Below are positions 27,951 to 36,779 of a stretch of 64,000 nucleotides of DNA, piece by piece. Source of the stretch: Allobosea sp. WAO (GTDB lineage Bacteria; Pseudomonadota; Alphaproteobacteria; Rhizobiales; Beijerinckiaceae); the NCBI RefSeq assembly GCF_001509835.1, contig NZ_JXTJ01000004.1, forward strand, positions 248,001 to 312,000. Direction: 5' to 3'. Below the pieces are notes generated by a model, which worked only from the letters and a program-made list of their open reading frames with translations, made no database searches and was not told the DNA's origin. Each line of letters starts with the position of its first letter. Position 1 is the stretch's first letter. Made by a program: the position numbers and the translations under genes.

Positions 27951-29864
27951 ATGATGATGCAGGGCATCCGCAAGGCGGGGCAAAGCCTGGTCGGCAAGCT
28001 CCTGATTGCCTTGATGTTCGGGTTCCTGATCTTTTCTTTCGCGATCTGGGGCATCGGCGACATCTTCCAGGGCTATGGCCGCAACGCCGTGGCGGTGATC
28101 GGCAAGAAAGAGATCACCATCGAGCAGATGCGCACGGCCTATCAGAACGAGGTCCAGCTGCTGACTCGCCAGCAGCGCCGTCAGATCACGCCCGAGATGG
28201 CTCGCGCGATCGGCCTCGACCAGCGCGTCCTGTCGCGCCTGGTCACCGAGGCGACGCTCGACCAGGTCGGCGACAGGATGGGTCTCGCCGTCTCCGACGA
28301 CACCGTGCGCGACACGATCTTCAACGACCCGAACATGAAGAACGCCGCGGGCGCCTTCGACCGCAACCGCTTCAACGAGCTGCTGCGGGCGATGGGCCTG
28401 ACCGAGCAGGCCTTCGTTCGCGAGCAGCGTGCCGCGACGATGCGCCAGGAGCTCGCCGAGATGGTGATCGGTGGCATCTCCGCGCCCGTCGCTCTTCAGG
28501 AGCTCGGCCACAGGCTTCGCAACGAGCGGCGTGACGTCGCCTATGCCGTGATTCCCGAGAGGGCGGCCGGCGAGATCGCTGCGCCTGCCGAAGAGGTGCT
28601 CAAGCGCTATTTCGATGAGCGCAAGACCGCCTTCCGGGCACCGGAGTTCCGCAGCGCCAATGTTCTGGCCCTGACCGCTGACACCCTCGCCGATCCGACC
28701 AAGGTCTCCGAGGCGGATGCCAAGGCCCATTACGAGACGATCAAGACCCAACGCTACGGCTCGCCGGAGCGCCGCACGATCCAGCAGATCGTCTTCCCGA
28801 CTGTCGAAGAGGCGCAGGCCGCCAAGGCCAAGATCGACGCCGGCGAGACCTTCGAGGCGATCGCCGCGGCCCGCAACATCGCCGAAGCCGACCTCGCTCT
28901 CGGCACTTTCGCTCGCGAGGGTCTGTTCGACCCGGCGGTGCGCGATGCCGCCTTCGCCCTCGCCCAGGCCGCGGTCAGCGCGCCTGTCCAGGGCGGCTTT
29001 GGCCCGGTGCTGCTGCGTGTCACCGAGATCGAGCCGGCGCGCCTCAAGAGCTTCGAGGAAGTCGCCGACGAGGTCCGCAAGGAGGTCGCGACGAGCAAGG
29101 CTGCGGCCCAGATGACCGAGCTGCACGACAAGATCGAGGACCAGCGCGCCTCTGCCCGGCCGCTCACCGAGATCGCCAAGGAGTTCGGGATGACCATCCG
29201 GCCGCTCGGCCCGATCGATTCCGGCTTGCGCAAGCCCGACGGCACGCAGGACACCCAGCTCCCCGGCGGCAGCGCGACGCTGACCGCGATCTTCGGCTCG
29301 GACATCGGCGTCGACAACGAGGCGATCCGCCTGCCTAACAATGGCGGCTATGTCTGGTTCGAGGTCACCAAGATCGATCCGCCGCGCGATCGCAGCTTCG
29401 ACGAGGTCAAGGCCGAGGTTGTGCGCCAGTGGCGTGCCGACGAGGTCTCCGCCAAGCTCGCAGCCAAGGCGCGCGAACTGATCCAGCGCCTCGACGCAGG
29501 GGAAGCCTTCGCGACGGTGGTGACTGCCGCCGGGCTCAAGCCCGAGGAGGCGAACGGGCTCGGCCGCCAGGACCAGAACGATACCCTGCCCCAGAACGTC
29601 GTTTCGCTGATCTTCGGCACCCCCGTCGGCAAGAGCGCTTCGGCCTCGGTCGAAGGCGCAGGACGTGTCCTGTTCCAGGTGAAGGCGGCGACGGTGCCGC
29701 CCTATATGCGGACGACCGAAGAGGCCGAGAATTTCGTGCGCCTGTTCACCTCGAGCATGAGCGACGACGTGCTGACGCAATATGTCGGCAAGCTGCAGAA
29801 GGACCTCGGCGTCTCGCTGAACCAGGCCGCCTTCCGCAACGCGACCGGCGGCACGCAGAACTGA
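27951..29864 (+). CDS. ppiD: Peptidyl-prolyl cis-trans isomerase PpiD-like (SurA_N)
   Basis: A membrane-anchored periplasmic folding factor that escorts proteins leaving the Sec channel. The 637-residue product has one N-terminal membrane helix ([19 protein letters not shown]). A SurA_N-like chaperone domain follows, with a central parvulin-type rotamase domain (residues about 245-365, [20 protein letters not shown]), then a second chaperone-like region. I chose the ATG at 27951, downstream of AGGACAGGAAGA. trpE begins 11 bases after its stop, so the two are likely co-transcribed. Confidence 0.92.
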   Translation: MMMQGIRKAGQSLVGKLLIALMFGFLIFSFAIWGIGDIFQGYGRNAVAVIGKKEITIEQMRTAYQNEVQLLTRQQRRQITPEMARAIGLDQRVLSRLVTEATLDQVGDRMGLAVSDDTVRDTIFNDPNMKNAAGAFDRNRFNELLRAMGLTEQAFVREQRAATMRQELAEMVIGGISAPVALQELGHRLRNERRDVAYAVIPERAAGEIAAPAEEVLKRYFDERKTAFRAPEFRSANVLALTADTLADPTKVSEADAKAHYETIKTQRYGSPERRTIQQIVFPTVEEAQAAKAKIDAGETFEAIAAARNIAEADLALGTFAREGLFDPAVRDAAFALAQAAVSAPVQGGFGPVLLRVTEIEPARLKSFEEVADEVRKEVATSKAAAQMTELHDKIEDQRASARPLTEIAKEFGMTIRPLGPIDSGLRKPDGTQDTQLPGGSATLTAIFGSDIGVDNEAIRLPNNGGYVWFEVTKIDPPRDRSFDEVKAEVVRQWRADEVSAKLAAKARELIQRLDAGEAFATVVTAAGLKPEEANGLGRQDQNDTLPQNVVSLIFGTPVGKSASASVEGAGRVLFQVKAATVPPYMRTTEEAENFVRLFTSSMSDDVLTQYVGKLQKDLGVSLNQAAFRNATGGTQN

Positions 29865-29875
29865 GAGCTCGCAGC

Positions 29876-31390
29876 ATGGCGCCGGCCTTCGACCTCGAAC
29901 GTTTCACCGCCGGCTATGATGCAGGCCAGCCCCAGCTGGTCACGCTGAGCTTGGTCGGCGACTGCGAAACGCCTGTCGCGGCCTTCATGAAGCTGCGCCA
30001 TGCCGGCAAGGGCCCGGCCTTCCTGCTCGAATCGGTCGAGGGCGGCGCGGTTCGTGGGCGCTATTCGATGATCGGGCTGGAGCCCGATCTCATCTGGCGC
30101 TGCCATCATGGGCAGAGCGCGCTCTGCCGGCCGGCCCTGGGGGACAGCTTCCTGCCGGACGCGCGCCCGGCCTTCGAGAGCCTGCGCTCGCTGCTCGCCG
30201 AAAGCGCGGTTCCCGACCAGGACGGTTTGCCGCCCATGGCCGCCGGTGTGTTCGGCTATCTCGGCTACGACATGGTGCGCCTGATGGAGCGCCTGGCCGA
30301 CCCGAAGGAGACCGGCGTCGGCGTTCCCGATGCGATCCTGATGCGGCCGACGCTGATGGTGGTGTTCGACGCGGTGCGCGACGAGATCACCGTCGTGACG
30401 CCGGTGCGGAATCAGCCGGGCGTGTCGGCGTCCATCGCCCATGAACAGGCGCAGGATCGGCTCGAGGCCGTGGTCGCCGCGCTGGAATCCCCACTGCCCG
30501 CCGAAGCCGCGATCGACATCGCCGGGCTCTCCCATCCCGAGCCTGTCTCGAACACCAGCGAGGCCGAGTACGAGGCGATGGTCCTGAAGGCGCAGGAGTA
30601 CATCCGCGCCGGCGACATCTTTCAGGTCGTGCTGTCGCAGCGCTTCGAGGCGCCGTTCGAGCTGCCGCCCTTCGCACTCTACCGGGCTCTGCGCCGGATT
30701 AATCCGGCGCCGTTCCTGTGTTATCTCGACTTCGAGGACTTCCAGATCGTCTGTTCGAGCCCGGAGATCCTGGTCCGGATGCGGGACGGCAACGTCACCA
30801 TCCGCCCGATCGCGGGGACACGACCGCGCGGTGCGACGCCCGCCGCCGACGCTGCCCTGGCGGATGATCTGCTGGCCGATCCCAAGGAACGCGCCGAGCA
30901 TCTGATGCTGCTCGATCTCGGCCGCAACGATGTCGGCCGCGTCGCCGAGATCGGCAGCGTCAGGGTCACGGATTCGTTCTTCATCGAGCGTTACAGCCAG
31001 GTGATGCACATCGTCTCGAACGTCGAGGGCCGCCTCGCCGCAGAGCATGATGCGCTCTCGGCTCTGGTCGCCGGCTTCCCGGCCGGCACCGTTTCGGGCG
31101 CGCCGAAGGTCCGGGCCATGGAGATCATCGACGAGCTGGAGAAGGACCGGCGCGGCGCCTATGGCGGCTGCATCGGCTATTTCGGCGCCAATGGCGAGAT
31201 GGACACCTGCATCGTGCTGCGCACCGCCGTGGTCCAGAACCGGCGCATGCAGGTTCAGGCCGGCGCCGGCATCGTCTACGATTCCAACCCGGCTTCCGAA
31301 CAGACCGAGTGCGTCAACAAGGCCAAGGCGCTGTTCAAGGCCGCAGAGGAAGCCGTGCGCTTCGCCGCTCGGGCGAAGCGCGGACAGTAG
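29876..31390 (+). CDS. trpE: Anthranilate synthase component I
   Basis: TrpE with TrpG converts chorismate and glutamine to anthranilate, the first step of tryptophan synthesis. The ATG at 29876 gives 504 residues. The N-terminal domain has the tryptophan feedback element PAFLLESVEGG. The chorismate-binding core follows: FQVVLSQRFEAPFE, ICSSPE-like VCSSPEILVRM, RPIAGTRPRGATP, LGRNDVGRV, GTVSGAPKVRAMEIID and AGAGIVYDSNP. It follows ppiD by 11 bases with no room for a leader-peptide attenuator. trpG, D and C are 12 kb away. Feedback inhibition is expected. Confidence 0.97.
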   Translation: MAPAFDLERFTAGYDAGQPQLVTLSLVGDCETPVAAFMKLRHAGKGPAFLLESVEGGAVRGRYSMIGLEPDLIWRCHHGQSALCRPALGDSFLPDARPAFESLRSLLAESAVPDQDGLPPMAAGVFGYLGYDMVRLMERLADPKETGVGVPDAILMRPTLMVVFDAVRDEITVVTPVRNQPGVSASIAHEQAQDRLEAVVAALESPLPAEAAIDIAGLSHPEPVSNTSEAEYEAMVLKAQEYIRAGDIFQVVLSQRFEAPFELPPFALYRALRRINPAPFLCYLDFEDFQIVCSSPEILVRMRDGNVTIRPIAGTRPRGATPAADAALADDLLADPKERAEHLMLLDLGRNDVGRVAEIGSVRVTDSFFIERYSQVMHIVSNVEGRLAAEHDALSALVAGFPAGTVSGAPKVRAMEIIDELEKDRRGAYGGCIGYFGANGEMDTCIVLRTAVVQNRRMQVQAGAGIVYDSNPASEQTECVNKAKALFKAAEEAVRFAARAKRGQ

Positions 31391-31409
31391 GACCCGGCCG
31401 ATCCTCCGA

Positions 31410-32405
31410 TCAGATTCCGACCGAGCTCATCCACTTGTGCAGCGCCGTCTTCTGGACGTTGCAGTCCGCGCCGGCCCTGCCCCCGAAATCCCCGAACAGG
31501 TCGCCGCAGCATGAGGTCGCCTTGACGCAGACATGGGGAATGACGTGCTCCTTGCGCACGTCATACTCGCGCATCAGCCAGCGGATCAGAGCCGCCGATG
31601 TCCGCGCCTGCGCCGGCGTGATCTTGTCACCGAGCGCTGCGACATGCTCGATCCCGATGGATCGCGCGTTCATTGCCGAACTGCCGGCATGCCAGGCTCG
31701 CTCGCTGTCGTTGATCATCTGAACGAGCGCGCCGTCGAGACCGATGATGTAATGCGCCGAAGTCCGTGGGCTGCCATGCTTGAAATGGCTGATCGTGCCT
31801 TCGATGTTCCGCGAAGTCGTGTAGTGCACGACGATATGATCGATATCGACATTGTTCCGGCTCGACATATGCGATGTCGGTTCCCAGCGGTTGACCACCG
31901 GCTTTTCCATCTCCTCGTAGGAATCATCGCCGCAAGCCTCGCAGACGATGTTTGAAGTGTCTTGCTCGCTCGTCGCGGCGGCCAGCAGGCGCTCCGCCTT
32001 TCCAAGCAGGTTGATCACCTTCTGCGAGTACTTCTCATCGGCGGCCCATATCGGTCCGACAAACCCGATGAACTCCTCTGCACTACCGGCCCTTTTGCGC
32101 CACCCGTCATACGGCTTGCGATCGAGGAAAGCCCAGTACCCCTTGATGAACTTTTCGAAGGTTTCAAACTTGCAATAAATATCCACGCCGTCATGGGCAT
32201 TGTAAGAAATCTTGCTCGCATATTTCTTGATTTCATCGCGGTACTTCATACCGGCGAAATTATTATGCTTATCTGCGAGATCTGATTTTCCCCAACCCGA
32301 TTCCACAATCCAGCTCGCAAGCGAGACTGCCTTGAGATCAGGAAATTCGATATCCGTATTCTTGTATACAGAGATCAATTTCGACATCTTTTTCGACGGA
32401 TTCAC
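31410..32405 (-). CDS. Two-domain peptidoglycan hydrolase: glucosaminidase plus amidase_2
   Basis: The 331-residue protein joins two cell-wall-cutting domains. Residues about 10-140 look like a GH73 glucosaminidase (SLASWIVESGWGKSDLA with Glu35 as probable catalytic acid, NNFAGMKY). Residues about 185-330 form an N-acetylmuramoyl-L-alanine amidase_2/PGRP-like domain (IDHIVVHYTTSRN, GIEHVAALGD, and HVCVKATSCCGDLF supplying a second His and Cys for zinc). No signal peptide or anchor is seen, as in phage endolysins. The start is a GTG with GGGGGAGG upstream. Base composition is low: I count about 42% G+C over 32161-32400, far under its neighbours, so the gene looks acquired. Confidence 0.85.
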   Translation of the reverse strand: MNPSKKMSKLISVYKNTDIEFPDLKAVSLASWIVESGWGKSDLADKHNNFAGMKYRDEIKKYASKISYNAHDGVDIYCKFETFEKFIKGYWAFLDRKPYDGWRKRAGSAEEFIGFVGPIWAADEKYSQKVINLLGKAERLLAAATSEQDTSNIVCEACGDDSYEEMEKPVVNRWEPTSHMSSRNNVDIDHIVVHYTTSRNIEGTISHFKHGSPRTSAHYIIGLDGALVQMINDSERAWHAGSSAMNARSIGIEHVAALGDKITPAQARTSAALIRWLMREYDVRKEHVIPHVCVKATSCCGDLFGDFGGRAGADCNVQKTALHKWMSSVGI

Positions 32406-32760
32406 GGACGACCTCCCCCGATCATCGCTTTTCGACCCTGTATTATTCGACTATGACCAAGCGGAAAGCAAGACTTTCTATGTAATTCGCGCAGCTATTA
32501 CGTGCACCCTCCTTTGACGAACAGCCCCGCCACGGACCGCCGGGATCTAAAACAGGAGGCCATGAAGACGCGCATCCGGGCATGCGGTTCTCTCACTTGC
32601 GCGGGGTAATTTCGCGCGGGCATAGTGGCGCCGGTCGCAGTGGTCGGTCCCTGCCCGGGGCGCTCTGGACGGCCCGATATCAGCCATTGTCGGCTCTGCC
32701 GTCCGCCACGGAGATCTGAATCCGGCGAGGCAGGGCCCGGCAACCGATGGAGAGAACACT
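32406..32760. other. Intergenic region upstream of the TrpX-type ABC operon
   Basis: The left part (to about 32515) is A+T-rich like the neighbouring hydrolase gene and holds a possible minus-strand promoter for it (TTGCTT complementary to 32466-32471, AATAAT complementary to 32442-32447, 18-base spacer). G+C rises sharply after about 32515. A 15-codon frame, 32562-32609, follows AGGAGG, but the spacing of 2 bases makes translation doubtful. The last 110 bases can fold (see next entry). Confidence 0.45.
32649..32735 (+). promoter_or_regulatory. Candidate structured 5' leader of the TrpX-type ABC operon
   Basis: An outer stem CCCTGCC (32649-32655) with GGCAGGG (32729-32735) encloses an inner stem GGACGGC (32667-32673) with GCCGTCC (32698-32704). 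The inner stem is extended by CCGA/TCGG and a 12-base loop. The structure ends 25 bases before the ATG at 32761. This is what I see; that it is a regulatory leader is inference. It does not match the consensus of the TPP, cobalamin or guanidine riboswitches that I could recall. Confidence 0.35.
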
Positions 32761-33738
32761 ATGCGTTTGCGCGCAACCATGATCGGTAGCGGTCTTGCTC
32801 TGGCGCTTCTGGCCGGCACAGCCGCATTCGCGCAGCAGGCCCAGCAGAAGGTGACGGTCGCGGTAACCGCCATCGTCGAGCATCCGGCGCTCGATGCCGC
32901 GCGCGATGGCGTCAAGAAGGCGCTGGAGGAGGCCGGCTACAAGGACGGCGCCAACCTGACCTTCCGCTATGAATCGGCTCAAGGGTCGCCGGCGACGGCG
33001 GCGCAGATCGCCCAGAAATTCGCCGGTGAAAGCCCGAACGTCATCGTCGCGATCGCGACCCCCTCCGCCCAGGCGATGGTGACGGCGACGCAGACGATTC
33101 CGGTGGTCTTCACCGCCGTGACCGACCCGGTCGCGGCCCAGATCGTCAAGGACCGCAAGGCGCCCGGCGGCAACGTCACCGGCATCTCCGACTTCTCGCC
33201 GCTCGAAGCCCAGTTCGACCTGATCAAGGAGCTGGTGCCCACCGCCAAGAAGATCGGCGTCGTCTTCAATCCCGGCGAAGCCAACAGCGTCGCGCTGCTC
33301 AACGCAGTCAAGGCGCTGGCGCCGGCCCGCAGCCTCCAGATCGTCGAGGCTTCTGCCGGCCGCACCGCCGATGTCTCCGCCGCCGCCCAGAGCCTCGTCG
33401 GCAAGGTCGACGCGATCTACCTGCCGACCGACAACACCATCATCTCGGCGCTCGGCACTGTCCTCGCCGTCGGCGTCGACAACAAGCTGCCGGTCTTCAC
33501 CGGCGACACCGAGTCGGTCCAGAAGGGTTCGGTCGCCTCGATCGGCTTCGACTATTTCCAGGTCGGCGTGGAAACCGGAGCGGTGGTCGTGCGCGTCCTC
33601 AAGGGCGAGAAGCCCGGCGCCATTCCGGTTGCCAACGCCAGCGGCAGCAACCTCGTGATCAACGCCAAGGCCGCCGCCGCCATGGGCGTGACCGTTCCGC
33701 CGGCCGTGCTGGCGCGCGCCAAGCAGGTCATCAACTGA
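32761..33738 (+). CDS. ABC transporter substrate-binding protein, TrpX-type
   Basis: Periplasmic binding protein of the ABC_sub_bind (TrpX/DUF534) family, 325 residues. It has a cleavable signal peptide (MIGSGLALALLAGTAAFAQQ). The family features are VTAIVEHPALDAARDGVKKALEEAGY, NVIVAIATPSAQAM, PVVFTAVTDPVAAQ, IGVVFNPGEANS and IYLPTDNTI. In Gram-positive bacteria members are tied to tryptophan, but the ligand varies and is not known here. GGAGA precedes the ATG by seven bases. The permease and ATPase genes follow, giving a complete importer. Confidence 0.92.
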   Translation: MRLRATMIGSGLALALLAGTAAFAQQAQQKVTVAVTAIVEHPALDAARDGVKKALEEAGYKDGANLTFRYESAQGSPATAAQIAQKFAGESPNVIVAIATPSAQAMVTATQTIPVVFTAVTDPVAAQIVKDRKAPGGNVTGISDFSPLEAQFDLIKELVPTAKKIGVVFNPGEANSVALLNAVKALAPARSLQIVEASAGRTADVSAAAQSLVGKVDAIYLPTDNTIISALGTVLAVGVDNKLPVFTGDTESVQKGSVASIGFDYFQVGVETGAVVVRVLKGEKPGAIPVANASGSNLVINAKAAAAMGVTVPPAVLARAKQVIN

Positions 33739-33818
33739 CGTGAAGCGGCGGCGCAACCGCCGCCGCCTCCAACGGCCGCCTATCTCGCCGTTTCCGACAA
33801 GAACAAGCAGGGCGACCG

Positions 33819-34742
33819 ATGAGTCTCATCGCCACTCTGGGCGCCATCGAGATCGGACTTGTGTTCGCTCTCGTGGCGCTCGGCGTCTACATCACCTTTC
33901 GCGTGCTCGATTTCCCCGACCTGACGGTCGACGGGACCTTGCCGCTCGGCGCTGCCGTCGCGGCGGCGATGATCGCGGGCGGCGTCAATCCGATCTTCGC
34001 GACGCTGGCGGCGATCGTCGCCGGCTGCCTCGCCGGCACGGTCACCGCCTGGCTCAACATCCGTTTCGCGATCCTGCACCTGCTCGCCGGCATTTTGACG
34101 ATGACCGCGCTGTTCTCGATCAACCTGCGGGTCATGGGCGTACCCAATATCCCGCTGATGAACCGGCCGACGGTGATCGACTACTTCGCCTGGCTTAACC
34201 CGCTGATAGCCGCCACCGGCCTGCCCGGCCGTCCGAGCCTGCGCGTGCTCGCGCTGCTGATCATCGTCACCGTGATCGCCGCGCTGCTCGCGCGTTTCCT
34301 CAAGACCGAGTTCGGCCTCGCCATGCGTGCGACCGGCGCCAATCCGCGGATGGCGCGGGCGCAGGGCATCCGCACCGACATGCATATCTATGCCGGCGTC
34401 GCCCTCTCCAACGGCCTTGTCGCCCTGGCCGGCGCCCTGTTCGCGCAGACCGCGGGCTTCGCCGATGTCAGCATCGGCACCGGCACCATCATCGCCGGCC
34501 TCGCCGCCGTGATCCTCGGCGAGACGATCTTCCGTAGTCGGTCCATCGTCGTGGCGATCTTCTCCTGCCTGATCGGCGCCATCGCCTACCGCCTCGCCAT
34601 CGCGCTTGCGCTGAATGCCGGCTGGCTCGGCCTGCGCGCCTCCGACCTCAATCTCGTCACCGCTGTGCTGGTCGGCATCGCGCTGATGCTGCCTGGTGTC
34701 GCCAACCCGCTGCGCGGCCTGTTCAAGCGGAGCGCGCCATGA
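33819..34742 (+). CDS. ABC transporter permease
   Basis: Inner-membrane channel of the importer, branched-chain-type permease fold (BPD_transp_2). The 307-residue protein is almost wholly hydrophobic with eight or nine helices. Conserved blocks are FRVLDFPDLTVDGTLPLGAA, ITFR-like VYITFRVLDF at the start and the loop FGLAMRATGANPRMARAQGI, which contacts the ATPase. It follows the binding protein by 80 bases and overlaps the ATPase gene by 4 bases (ATGA). Confidence 0.93.
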   Translation: MSLIATLGAIEIGLVFALVALGVYITFRVLDFPDLTVDGTLPLGAAVAAAMIAGGVNPIFATLAAIVAGCLAGTVTAWLNIRFAILHLLAGILTMTALFSINLRVMGVPNIPLMNRPTVIDYFAWLNPLIAATGLPGRPSLRVLALLIIVTVIAALLARFLKTEFGLAMRATGANPRMARAQGIRTDMHIYAGVALSNGLVALAGALFAQTAGFADVSIGTGTIIAGLAAVILGETIFRSRSIVVAIFSCLIGAIAYRLAIALALNAGWLGLRASDLNLVTAVLVGIALMLPGVANPLRGLFKRSAP

Positions 34743-35533
34743 TCAGCGTCCGGGATGTCCACGTCACCTTCGGGCGCGGCACGCCGTTGGAGAACCGGGC
34801 GCTGCGCGGTCTCGACTTGAAGGTGGCCGACGGCGAATTCGTCACCGTCATCGGCTCGAACGGCGCCGGCAAGTCGACCTTGCTCAATGTGCTCAGCGGC
34901 GATGCCCGGGCCGAGCGCGGCACGGTCGAGGTCGACGGCATCGACGTGACGCGCTGGCCGACGCCGAAGCGGGCCGGCCTGATCGCGCGCGTCTTCCAGG
35001 ACCCGATGGCCGGCACCTGCGAGCGCCTGACCATCGAGGAGAACATGGCGCTCGCCCAGGCACGCGGCCGGGCACGCGGCCTCGGCGCTGCGCTCGACAC
35101 ATCGTGCCGGGCCCTCTTCCGCGACAAGCTGGCGATGCTCGGCCTCGGGCTGGAGAACCGCCTCGGCGATTCCATGGGGCTGCTCTCGGGCGGCCAGCGC
35201 CAGGCGGTCAGCCTCTTGATGTCGACGCTGGCAGGCACGAAGACCCTGCTGCTCGACGAGCACACCGCTGCGCTCGACCCGCGCACCGCCAGTTTCGTGC
35301 TCGACCTGACCCGGCGCATCGTCGACGAGCAGAAGCTGACCGCCCTGATGGTCACCCATTCGATGCGCGACGCGCTCGACCATGGCAGTCGCACGGTGAT
35401 GCTGCACGAAGGCAAGGTCGTCTTCGACATCGAGGGCGAGCGCCGCAAGGCGATGGACGTGCCCGACTTGCTGCGACTGTTCAAGCAGGTGCGCGGCGAG
35501 GAGCTTTCGGACGACAGCCTGCTGCTGAGCTGA
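34739..35533 (+). CDS. ABC transporter ATP-binding protein
   Basis: ATPase that drives the importer, 264 residues. It has Walker A GSNGAGKSTLLN (residues about 39-50), a Q-loop in VFQDPMAGT, the signature motif LLSGGQRQAVSLLM, Walker B TLLLDEHTAALDP and the H-loop MVTHSMRDAL. The ATG lies inside the permease stop (ATGA), so the two are translationally coupled. An intergenic repeat begins 13 bases after the stop. Confidence 0.94.
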   Translation: MISVRDVHVTFGRGTPLENRALRGLDLKVADGEFVTVIGSNGAGKSTLLNVLSGDARAERGTVEVDGIDVTRWPTPKRAGLIARVFQDPMAGTCERLTIEENMALAQARGRARGLGAALDTSCRALFRDKLAMLGLGLENRLGDSMGLLSGGQRQAVSLLMSTLAGTKTLLLDEHTAALDPRTASFVLDLTRRIVDEQKLTALMVTHSMRDALDHGSRTVMLHEGKVVFDIEGERRKAMDVPDLLRLFKQVRGEELSDDSLLLS

Positions 35534-35545
35534 GCCCTCCGTCGT

Positions 35546-35749
35546 CATTCCGGGGCGACGCATCTGGTATCCATGAACACCGCAGCGCCCTCCAGTTCGT
35601 CATGCTCGCCCTTGTGGCGAGCATCCACGTCTTGGACGCCGCACGGGATCAGGGATGCGAAGACGTGGATGGTCGGGACAAGCCCGGCCATGACGGAAAG
35701 GACGGTGTTCATGGTTTCCGGGCTCAGGCCTTCGGCCCACCCCGGAATG
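35546..35749. repeat. Nested palindromic intergenic element
   Basis: The outer arms (CATTCCGGGG..ATCCATGAACACC from 35546, and GGTGTTCATGG..CCCCGGAATG ending 35749) are inverted copies related to the element at 2763-2900. Inside is a second palindrome at 35602-35691: hairpins ATGCTCGCC/GGCGAGCAT and ATGGTCGGG/CCCGGCCAT, joined by the inverted pair ATCCACGTCTT/AAGACGTGGAT. The inner right hairpin is nearly the one at 6548-6570. It fills the gap between the convergent ABC operon and LysR gene. It looks like one element inserted in another. Confidence 0.65.
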
Positions 35750-35762
35750 ATCGCAGATGCGC

Positions 35763-36677
35763 TCAGGCTCGAATCTTCACATTCCGCGTCAGGAAATCGA
35801 TGAAGGCGCGCATCCGCGCCGGCACGAAGCCGCCCTGCCCGAGATAGACGGCGTGAATGACCTCGATGTCGCCGGGGTTGAAGTGGTCCAGCACCGTGAC
35901 GAGCCGGCCCGCGGCGATCTCCGCCTCGACATGGAAGCGCCCGAGCCGGGCGAGCCCGATGCCGGCGACCGCGAGTTGGCGCGCGATCTCGCCGTCCCCA
36001 ACCAGGGTGTTGCCGACCGCGGCGATCGAGATCAGCCCGCCATCGACGCGAAATGGCCAGCCCTCGACCGAGCGGGCGAAATTGAAGCCGATGAGATTGT
36101 GTTTCTCGAGCTCGGCCGGCGTCTTCGGCGTGCCATGGCGCGAGAGATAGTCGGGCGAAGCGACGACCGCGACCCTGCTCTCGCCGATCTTGCGCGCCAT
36201 CAATTGGTTGCCGCGCAAGGGGCCGGGCGCGACCCGGATCGCGATATCGGCCCGCTCCTCCAGGAGATCGACGACCTGGTCGGTCAGGACGAGGTCGATG
36301 GAAAGCTCCGAATGCTCGGCCAGGAAGGCCGGCAGCAGCGGCAGCAGAATTTGGTTGCCGAAGGCGACATTGGCGTTGACCCGCACCCGCCCGCGCGGCG
36401 CCCGCCCCGCTGCCACCTCACCCTCGGCTTCGGCGATGTCCGAGAGAATGGTGAGGCAGCGCTGGTGGAAGGCCTGCCCCTCCGCCGTCAGTTGCAGCTT
36501 GCGCGTCGAGCGATTGATCAGCCGCGCGCCGAGCCTAGCTTCCAGCCGCGTCACCAGCTTGCTGACCGCCGACGGCGTCATGCCGAAGAGCTTGGCCGCG
36601 GCTGAGAAGCCGCCGCGCTCGACCACGGCAGAGAACACTTCCATCTCACCGGAGCGGTTGCTGAGTAGAGCTGCCAT
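35763..36677 (-). CDS. LysR family transcriptional regulator
   Basis: A 304-residue LysR-type regulator. The N-terminal helix-turn-helix reads MEVFSAVVERGGFSAAAKLF followed by GMTPSAVSKLVTRLEARLG. The effector domain (RGRVRVNANVAFGNQILLPL, ADIAIRVAPGPLRGNQLMAR) matches the large CrgA/DmlR-like subgroup. It is divergent from an MFS efflux gene with about 100 bases between starts, so that gene (and the aldo-keto reductase behind it) is the likely target. The inducer is not known. Confidence 0.91.
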   Translation of the reverse strand: MAALLSNRSGEMEVFSAVVERGGFSAAAKLFGMTPSAVSKLVTRLEARLGARLINRSTRKLQLTAEGQAFHQRCLTILSDIAEAEGEVAAGRAPRGRVRVNANVAFGNQILLPLLPAFLAEHSELSIDLVLTDQVVDLLEERADIAIRVAPGPLRGNQLMARKIGESRVAVVASPDYLSRHGTPKTPAELEKHNLIGFNFARSVEGWPFRVDGGLISIAAVGNTLVGDGEIARQLAVAGIGLARLGRFHVEAEIAAGRLVTVLDHFNPGDIEVIHAVYLGQGGFVPARMRAFIDFLTRNVKIRA

Positions 36678-36779
36678 GATGAATTCAAGTCACAAGTGAT
36701 GTTACGGGCAGCATCCTAGTTCAAATCGTTGCATTGCACCATCTGGCTGGCTCCAGTCTCGCTTGGCGCGGAGCCTCCC

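Noticed and set aside
27831..29780. Long minus-strand frame opposite ppiD
   Set aside because: Mirror of the plus-strand coding frame; no start context or family pattern.
29429..29875. Upstream extension of the trpE frame into ppiD
   Set aside because: The extension is Arg/Ala-rich shadow sequence of ppiD; TrpE begins normally at 29876.
32562..32609. Fifteen-codon leader peptide frame after AGGAGG
   Set aside because: The spacing of 2 bases between AGGAGG and ATG is too short for a usual ribosome binding site, so I kept it only as a remark and not as a gene.
32711..32745. Resemblance to part of a cobalamin or TPP riboswitch (AATCCGGCG..GGCAACC)
   Set aside because: The rest of either consensus, including the conserved B12-box or TPP helices, is missing.
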